From contig CAZQCG010000004.1 in the NCBI GenBank assembly GCA_964592425.1, positions 1 to 64,000 on the forward strand: a stretch of 64,000 nt of DNA, given 5' to 3'. The stretch's first letter is position 1, and the number at the start of each line of letters is the position of its first letter. The DNA is from Viridilinea sp964592425. GTDB lineage: Bacteria; Chloroflexota; Chloroflexia; Chloroflexales; Chloroflexaceae. The notes beneath the pieces were generated by a model. That model was not told the origin of the DNA, made no database searches, and saw only the letters and a list, made by a program, of their open reading frames with translations. Shown piece by piece: positions 59,036 through 64,000 of this stretch. Made by a program: the position numbers and the translations under genes.

Positions 59036-60282
59036 ATCAACTCTATAACCCGGCCTCGGGAGCGACACGCTACTTCAGCGAGATCGGGGCGCGCCTGGTG
59101 CGCGAGTGCCATCAGGTCACGGTGCTCAGCAGCGACGCGCTTGACCTGGAGTACTTCTGGGATGGGCGCAAGGCCCATGTGGCGGCTGGCGCAGAAGAAG
59201 AGGCCGGTATGCGCCTGCTGCGCTTTCCGGTACACCGACTGCCGGGCCCGCCGATCGTCTACCCACTCATCCGACGGCTCATGGTCGAACTGGGCCGGCT
59301 TGGGCCAGTGACCACGCCGCTGCTGCGCCGCATGGCCCTGCTTACGCCGCGTCTGCCGGCCCTCTCTGCCTTTCTTGCAACGGCCCCTGAACTGGCCGAT
59401 GTGCGCCTGATCCACACCACCAACATCACGCTTGACTTTGCCATCCTGCCGGTCGCCCGCTGGGCCGAGCAGCGCAAGATCCCCCACCTCTGTACGCCCT
59501 TCGTGCATCTGGGCGAGCCGGGGAGTCGCCAGATCGTGCAGTACTACAGCATGCCTCACCAGATCGCCCTGCTGCGTGGGTGTGCTGGCGTCGCCACAAT
59601 GACCAGCCTTGAACGCGACTTCCTGGCTGCCCGTGGCGTGCCTGCCGAGCGCCTGCATGTGATCGGGGCCGGGGTTGACCCGGCCGAGGTTGCCGGAGGT
59701 GATCGGACGGCTTTCCGGGCGGCCCATGCGATTGAGGGGCCGGTGGTGCTGAGTATGGGGGCCGCCGCCTATGATAAAGGCAGCATCCATGTGCTCGAAG
59801 CCCTGCGCCAGCTCTGGGCCGCCGGGGTAGCGGTCACCTGGGTGCAGTGCGGGCCGATCCTCGGCCATTTCGCCACGTACCACGCCCATCTGCCGGAGGC
59901 CGAACGCGCCCGTACCCGCATCCTTGGTTATGTCAGCGACAGCGTACGCCGCGATGCCCTGGCTGCCGCCGACATCTATGCGCAGCCTTCGCGCACCGAC
60001 AGCTTCGGTATTAGCTACCTTGAAGCATGGTGCTACGGTGTGCCCGTCGTGGGGGCGCAGGCTGGCGGTGTACCGGCGGTGATTAACGACGGTGTTGATG
60101 GACTGCTGGTGCCCTTTGGGGCCGTGCCTGAATTGGCGACAGCCCTACAACGACTACTGGGCGATCATGAACTTGCCCAGCGTCTGGGTGCCGCAGGGCG
60201 GGCCAAAGTGCTGCGTGAACTCACCTGGGAGGCCGCCTACCGCCGTGTGCGCCAGCTCTACCACAGCCTGACCGACACCTGA
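59017..60282 (+). CDS. Glycosyltransferase family 4
   Basis: GT-B-fold sugar transferase of 421 residues. The N-terminal half opens VLHLNQLYNPASGATRYFSEIG. The C-terminal nucleotide-sugar domain has VLSMGAAAYDKGSIHVLEAL, ADIYAQPSRTDSFGISYLEAWCYGVPVVG and AQAGGVPAVINDGVDGLLVP, including the EX7E-like pair (SFGISYLEAW). It probably acts in envelope or exopolysaccharide synthesis on the cytosolic face. It overlaps the methylase gene by 19 bp, so the two are read from one mRNA although no functional link is apparent. Confidence 0.9.
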   Translation: MHVLHLNQLYNPASGATRYFSEIGARLVRECHQVTVLSSDALDLEYFWDGRKAHVAAGAEEEAGMRLLRFPVHRLPGPPIVYPLIRRLMVELGRLGPVTTPLLRRMALLTPRLPALSAFLATAPELADVRLIHTTNITLDFAILPVARWAEQRKIPHLCTPFVHLGEPGSRQIVQYYSMPHQIALLRGCAGVATMTSLERDFLAARGVPAERLHVIGAGVDPAEVAGGDRTAFRAAHAIEGPVVLSMGAAAYDKGSIHVLEALRQLWAAGVAVTWVQCGPILGHFATYHAHLPEAERARTRILGYVSDSVRRDALAAADIYAQPSRTDSFGISYLEAWCYGVPVVGAQAGGVPAVINDGVDGLLVPFGAVPELATALQRLLGDHELAQRLGAAGRAKVLRELTWEAAYRRVRQLYHSLTDT

Positions 60283-60347
60283 CGCCCATACCACCCTCTG
60301 CCAGCCCCAACCGGCCCCTACGTTAACAGAGTCGTCCCATTTCGCGC

Positions 60348-60376
60348 TTGAATCGTGCCCATCGGCATAGTACAAT
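60348..60376 (+). promoter_or_regulatory. Consensus-like promoter of the hpf leader RNA
   Basis: TTGAAT at 60348-60353 and TACAAT at 60371-60376 are separated by 17 bp, the best housekeeping-type promoter seen in this window. Transcription would start at about 60383, some 235 nt before the hpf start codon. Confidence 0.65.
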
Positions 60377-60382
60377 GCACAA

Positions 60383-60560
60383 TAGACAGGAGGTCATACG
60401 CAGCAGCTCATGACCATCCTGGCGCTCACGAAGCAGTGGCGCATCGCGAAAGGAAGCAGCCCATGCGGCAACCAGAAGCATCCACTCTTCGTGAGCGCGT
60501 TGTTCTGTGACAGTCGGCAGAGCCCTCGGACACGTTTGTGTCCGAGGGTTCTGTCATTCT
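60383..60560 (+). ncRNA. Structured RNA upstream of hpf, unassigned
   Basis: About 180 nt lie between the promoter and a terminator-like hairpin. Predicted helices are GGTCAT/ATGACC (60392-60397 with 60410-60415); a long stem pairing 60422-60433 with 60489-60500, extended after a bulge by AGTGG/CCACT; an inner CGCAT/ATGCG stem enclosing GAAAGGAAGCAGCCC; and the 3' hairpin. GGAAGCAGCC resembles the SRP RNA apical loop, but the pairing partners do not fit. It could be a free small RNA or an hpf riboregulator. A 49-codon ORF from 60410 runs through it and could be a leader peptide. Confidence 0.5.
60520..60555 (+). terminator. Strong hairpin between the leader RNA and hpf
   Basis: Arms 60520-60535 and 60540-60555 form a 16-bp stem with one G-U pair and a GTTT loop. 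It follows the structured RNA and lies 61 bp before the hpf start, so it is either a terminator or an attenuator controlling hpf. Confidence 0.65.
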
Positions 60561-60616
60561 GTTCGCCCTGAGTAGGCGCCTGTGGCACCTAATCGCAATC
60601 GGATGGAGGGACCACG

Positions 60617-61195
60617 ATGGAACTGACCGTCAAGAGCCGCAGCGGCAAGATCACCGAGCGCCAGCGCCACCATATTGACGAGAAACTCAGCAAGCTCGCA
60701 CGCTACATCGAGGGCATTACCAGTGTCACCGTCGAGGTACATAGCGAGCAACTGCGGAGTAGTGGTGAGATCAGCCGGGTTCAGGTCACTCTCGTGGGTC
60801 AGCATGGGCTTATCTTACGCGCCGAGGAACAGGCCCCCGATCTCTACGAGGCCATTGACAAGGTGCAGGAGGTGTTGCAGCGCCAGATCAAGCGCTACAA
60901 AGAGAAGTTCTGGCGTCGTGAGCGCACCCGGCGCACCGATGAGCTTATCGCACATCCCGACTTCGAGGTGGCTATCGCCGAACCCGAAGACGAGGAGGAG
61001 TTGATTGGCGAGCGAGCCGTCATTCGTACTAAGCAGTTCACCCTGCGCCCCATGTTCGCCGATGACGCCATCGAGCAGATGGAATTGCTGGGCCATAACT
61101 TCTTCGTCTTTCAGGACGCCGAGAGCCTGCGCCTCAGCGTGCTCTACCGCCGCCGCGACGGTAACTATGGCATGATCGTCCCTGAGACGGCCTGA
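60617..61195 (+). CDS. hpf: Ribosome hibernation promoting factor, long form
   Basis: A 192-residue long-form HPF. The N-terminal domain (1-105) binds the decoding region of the 30S subunit (ELTVKSRSGKITERQRHHI, VTLVGQHGLILRAEEQAPDLYEAIDKV), and the C-terminal domain (about 130-190: TKQFTLRPMFADDAIEQMELLGHNFFVF) mediates 100S ribosome dimer formation. GGAGG precedes the ATG at 60617. Production should rise in stationary phase or starvation. Here a structured RNA and hairpin upstream suggest additional post-transcriptional control. Confidence 0.95.
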   Translation: MELTVKSRSGKITERQRHHIDEKLSKLARYIEGITSVTVEVHSEQLRSSGEISRVQVTLVGQHGLILRAEEQAPDLYEAIDKVQEVLQRQIKRYKEKFWRRERTRRTDELIAHPDFEVAIAEPEDEEELIGERAVIRTKQFTLRPMFADDAIEQMELLGHNFFVFQDAESLRLSVLYRRRDGNYGMIVPETA

Positions 61196-61500
61196 AGGCG
61201 GGTGTACCCGGCCCATGCCTACGCTAGAGACAACGTATCCGCCCAACGGTTCTGTTCACCTATAAACCCACAACCCCCTGCGTCGACCTGGCGCAGGGGG
61301 TTTGCTGATCAACATGGCCCTCTATCGCCTGACCGCAGATGCCTTTTGGGAAGGTTTAGTACCATTGGTACTAGTGGAAGGCTAGTTCCTGCACCGATGG
61401 ATATCAGGACGCAGTACTATCAGGTCATTGGCGCTTGCGGCAGGGGATGTTATGCTTCAAACACAGCATCCAATGACATAACACCCTCCGCGAGGTTCAT
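61196..61500. terminator. Intergenic region: hpf terminator and palindrome
   Basis: Arms 61272-61282 and 61292-61302 form an 11-bp GC-rich stem followed by T, a good terminator for hpf. A perfect palindrome at 61357-61373 (TAGTACC, ATT, GGTACTA) has the look of an operator and lies about 130 bp before the CAP-domain gene. No gene is seen in between. Confidence 0.6.
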
Positions 61501-62073
61501 ATGCGTACCATAGCAACCCTCATCGCAACCGCCCTCATCGTGGTGACGACGTGGCTGGCCTCTGTCCCCACCACGGCCGCCCAGAGCGGCCCGGCGAGCT
61601 TTGTTCCCGGCACGCAGATGTACCTCCCCCTGGTGCTCGTCAGGAGCGGTGGGCTCAGCTCCACCGAGCAGCCTGAGATCGCCCAGGTGCTCGAACTGGT
61701 CAATGCCCAGCGCGCCCTGGCCGCCTGTGCCCCCGTCAGCCTCAACCCCCAGCTCAGCACAGCGGCGCAGAACCACGCACAGGATATGGCTGCCAGGAAC
61801 TTCTTCAGCCATATGAACCCCGACGGCCAGAGCAGCGGCGACCGGGCGACCCTCGCTGGCTACAACTGGTTCAGCCTCGGTGAGAATATTGCCGCCGGTC
61901 AGCAGAGTGCCGAAGAAGTGATGCTTGGGGCCTACGGCTGGATGGCCAGCCCCGGCCATATGGCCAACATCCTCAACTGTAGCTTCACCGAAATCGGCGT
62001 CGGCCACGTCAACCAGGCTGGCAGCACCTACGACCACTACTGGGTGCAGGTCTTCGGGACACCCGCCAACTGA
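61501..62073 (+). CDS. Secreted CAP-domain (SCP/PR1-like) protein
   Basis: A signal peptide (about 1-27, cleaved after TTAA-like residues) precedes a CAP domain (about 60-188) with LELVNAQRALAACAPVSLNP, HAQDMAARNFFSHMNPDGQ, GENIAAGQQSAEEVMLGAYGWMASPGHMANIL and YDHYWVQVFG. The conserved His and Glu residues of the CAP cavity are present. Bacterial CAP proteins are exported and often bind ligands or act in wall processes; an enzymatic role is unproven. The linker contains MYLPLVLVRSGG, similar to short hydrophobic motifs common in exported Chloroflexota proteins. Confidence 0.88.
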   Translation: MRTIATLIATALIVVTTWLASVPTTAAQSGPASFVPGTQMYLPLVLVRSGGLSSTEQPEIAQVLELVNAQRALAACAPVSLNPQLSTAAQNHAQDMAARNFFSHMNPDGQSSGDRATLAGYNWFSLGENIAAGQQSAEEVMLGAYGWMASPGHMANILNCSFTEIGVGHVNQAGSTYDHYWVQVFGTPAN

Positions 62074-62128
62074 GTAGTATAGCTAAGCACCTACCAACCT
62101 TGTCTTAACCTGACCCCTCCTCAATCAA

Positions 62129-62165
62129 CGAGACCTCACAGTGCGCCAAGTACTGTGAGGTCTCG
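62129..62165 (+). terminator. Terminator after the CAP-domain gene
   Basis: Perfect 14-bp arms (62129-62142 and 62152-62165) around a 9-nt loop, followed by TTCATGTGTTT. A second 9-bp hairpin (62234-62242 with 62248-62256) lies further downstream before the next gene. Confidence 0.75.
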
Positions 62166-62359
62166 TTCATGTGTTTAGGCATGGTTCAGATGAACGTGAC
62201 CGTTCGCCTGAAACCCGAGGCGGCAGGGTGGTTGCGGAGGGGACAGGCCCCTCCGCGCCTCCCCAAAACGAGCGTAACCGTCTGGGCTTCACCGCCCCAA
62301 CGCCACATCATCAGGCCAAAGCACACGACCGATCTACCCGGCCTACCAGGTGAAACCCG

Positions 62360-64000
62360 ATGCGTGCCCTCTTCACACGCTATAACCCACTCCTCTTCAT
62401 GGCCCTCGCCCTCGCCCTCGCCTACCATGGTGCCCTCCTGCTCAGTGGCACCTATACCCGTACCTACGATGCCTTTGTGCATATCTTCTTTGCCGACCAC
62501 TATGCCCGGGCCTGGTTCGACCACTGGGAGCCGCGCTGGTATACCGGCTTCCCGATGACCAGCTACCCGCCCGGCTCGCAACAGTCGATCGCCCTCATCT
62601 CTAAATTCGTTGGTCTCAAGACCGGCTTCGTGATCGTTGCCCTGCTGGGGGTGCTCAATGTCACCCTGGGCATCTATCGCAGTGCCAAGATCTGGGTCGA
62701 CGAGGAGGCCGCTGGCTATGCCGCCCTCTTACTCGTCTTCGCCTCGTGTATCGCCGAGACCATCCACGTCTTTGGCCAGCTCCCCACGATCTTCTCGCTC
62801 GGGTTCCTGCTCAATGCCCTGCCCTTTGTGCAGCGCTGGCTCGACGAGGGCAAACTGCGCTGGTTGATCAGCGCCTGGCTGCTCAACGCTGCCACCACCG
62901 CCGGCCACCACGTCACCACCCTCTTTGGTGCCATCTTCTTTGTGGCCCCGGTGATCGCCGCGTCACTCGTGGCGGCCTTCAATCGCCCTTTGCCCGACGA
63001 GCCCCCCCAGCACCCCGGCCGCGTCACCTGGAGTAACCTGCGCCCGCTGGTCTTCCGCCGCCTGCGCCGGGTTATCCCGACGACGTTTCGCGCCGCCGTC
63101 TATGGCCCCGGCCTGGTTGTCGCCCTGGTGATGGTCGTCCTACCCTACTGGCTCTGGAGTAAGGCCGACCCAATCAATCAGGTCTCGATTCCCCACGCCT
63201 CGCGGGATTCGTTCATTGTCAACCTCAACGCTGGCCTGGTCTTCTGGCTCATCCCCTATGGCCTGTCGTTAATCACGCTGCCCTATGTCTTCTACAAGGG
63301 CCTGACCACCCGCGCCTGGCCGATGACGCTCTCGCTGGCCCTGCTGGTCTTTCTCGGCACCGGCGGCACCACGCCCTACCCGCGCATGCTCCTGGGTGGG
63401 GCCTTCGATGTGCTGACCCTCGACCGCTTTACCTTCTGGGCGACGATCACTATGATGCCTCTGGTTGGTGTCTTTGTGGTGAGCCTGCGCCACGGTGGTC
63501 TGGCAACCTATTTGCGTGAGCAGTTCGGCGATATCGCCTGGCGCCTCGTCCAGATCGTCCTGATTGTCGCCTACCTGCTCATCTCGATCTTCGTCGCGAA
63601 CCTGACCCAGTTCCGCCGCTTCCAGCCCGACCCGATTGACTTCCAACCTATCGTTACCTTTCTGGCCAAAGATGAACACTGGCGCTGGCGCTACCTGACC
63701 CTTGGTTTCGGTGACCAGATGGCCTGGCTTTCGGCCCAGACCACCGCCAATTCGGTCGATGGCAACTATCACTCGGCCCGCCGCCTGCCCGAGTTGACCA
63801 CCACGCCGATCGAGCGCCTCGAGGGTGCCAAGTACAGCGGGGTACCGGGCATCGGCTCGTTGCAGCAGTTCCTGGCCGTACCCGATAAGTACAACCTGAA
63901 GTTCGTCTTTTCCAACGACCAGTTCTACGACCCGTTGCTCTTTTTCTCCGGCTGGCACCGTCTGCAACGGCTTGAGAATGGGATTATGGTCTGGGAGCGT
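62360..64000 (+). CDS. Large membrane protein, PTPS-related type, cut by window edge
   Basis: The ATG at 62360 opens a frame that stays open to the window end (547 codons, C-terminus missing). At least ten hydrophobic segments are present. The first external loop has TYDAFVHIFFADHYARAWFD followed by WEPRWYTGFPMTSYPPG, the acidic residue, PRW and GYP-like pattern of 6-pyruvoyl-tetrahydropterin-synthase-related membrane proteins, which look like GT-C glycosyltransferases. A loop after the membrane part (about residue 430 onward) is soluble. Function is inferred from topology only: probable polyprenyl-linked sugar transfer. Confidence 0.75.
   Translation, partial: MRALFTRYNPLLFMALALALAYHGALLLSGTYTRTYDAFVHIFFADHYARAWFDHWEPRWYTGFPMTSYPPGSQQSIALISKFVGLKTGFVIVALLGVLNVTLGIYRSAKIWVDEEAAGYAALLLVFASCIAETIHVFGQLPTIFSLGFLLNALPFVQRWLDEGKLRWLISAWLLNAATTAGHHVTTLFGAIFFVAPVIAASLVAAFNRPLPDEPPQHPGRVTWSNLRPLVFRRLRRVIPTTFRAAVYGPGLVVALVMVVLPYWLWSKADPINQVSIPHASRDSFIVNLNAGLVFWLIPYGLSLITLPYVFYKGLTTRAWPMTLSLALLVFLGTGGTTPYPRMLLGGAFDVLTLDRFTFWATITMMPLVGVFVVSLRHGGLATYLREQFGDIAWRLVQIVLIVAYLLISIFVANLTQFRRFQPDPIDFQPIVTFLAKDEHWRWRYLTLGFGDQMAWLSAQTTANSVDGNYHSARRLPELTTTPIERLEGAKYSGVPGIGSLQQFLAVPDKYNLKFVFSNDQFYDPLLFFSGWHRLQRLENGIMVWER

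Noticed and set aside
60434..60470. SRP (4.5S) RNA because of GAAAGGAAGCAGCC
   Set aside because: The 5' strand that should pair with the GGAAGCAGCC side is absent, and the asymmetric-loop ACCA falls on the wrong strand. It is kept only as an unassigned structured RNA.

Overview
The window looks like chromosomal DNA of a member of the Chloroflexota, most likely a Chloroflexia/Chloroflexales-type filamentous bacterium. This is inferred, not proven. The sequence is GC-rich and strongly coding. It carries a mevalonate pathway block, an F420/FMN luciferase-like enzyme beside pyrimidine-catabolism genes, many lipoproteins with Ala/Thr/Pro linkers, and short dispersed GC-rich hairpins between genes. 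No rRNA, tRNA, CRISPR array, prophage or intact insertion sequence was recognised.

Layout. 1-1.2 kb: an internally deleted IS200/IS605-type element with only the first 36 codons of tnpB, a structured leader with a small hypothetical gene, and palindromic repeats. 1.2-8.7 kb: rpiA, a Crp/Fnr regulator, a DUF512 radical-SAM protein, a GAF-GAF-HD-GYP phosphodiesterase and recJ. 8.8-13.2 kb: a minus-strand sugar-type ABC importer (binding protein, two permeases, no ATPase). 13.9-19.2 kb: an EVE-domain protein, then an overlapping response regulator - histidine kinase - sodium:solute symporter operon; the symporter fuses the normally separate small (DUF4212) and large subunits. 19.3-26.6 kb: a PHP-AlbA_2 protein, selD with its CBS-domain partner, a glutaminyl cyclotransferase-like lipoprotein, a double FKBP lipoprotein and an anchored hypothetical protein. 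26.7-30.0 kb: dnaX-ybaB-recR and a roadblock-like protein. 30.1-34.8 kb: a truncated secreted ORF, a decayed transposase, a membrane SpoIIE phosphatase and a beta-propeller/peptidoglycan-binding lipoprotein. 35-44.4 kb: a minus-strand cluster for reduced pyrimidine or hydantoin catabolism with its own ABC importer. 44.8-49.6 kb: a membrane glycosyltransferase, a secreted metallopeptidase and a lipoprotein. 49.8-53.9 kb: HMG-CoA reductase, archaeal-type HMG-CoA synthase, a thiolase homologue and a DUF35 protein. 54-57.2 kb: a KefB/KefF-like pair and a BrnT/BrnA toxin-antitoxin module. 57.3-64 kb: trpC, a Dam-like methylase overlapping a glycosyltransferase, a structured RNA ahead of hpf, a CAP-domain protein and a membrane protein cut by the window edge.

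Three observations stand out. First, selD is longer than a naive ORF call shows. It starts at 23015, overlaps the CBS gene, and has an in-frame TGA exactly at the catalytic Cys/Sec position, followed by a plausible bacterial SECIS hairpin. It is therefore a selenoprotein and implies selenocysteine decoding in this organism. Second, the thiolase homologue beside an intact HMG-CoA synthase has lost its nucleophilic cysteine and both catalytic histidines, and the adjoining DUF35 protein has lost all zinc-ribbon cysteines. This suggests a rebuilt, non-catalytic scaffold version of the thiolase/HMG-CoA synthase complex. Third, a consensus-like promoter, about 180 nt of strongly foldable RNA and a terminator hairpin precede hpf and match no RNA family I could firmly assign.

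Family assignments come from reading motifs in the translations. No database search was run.
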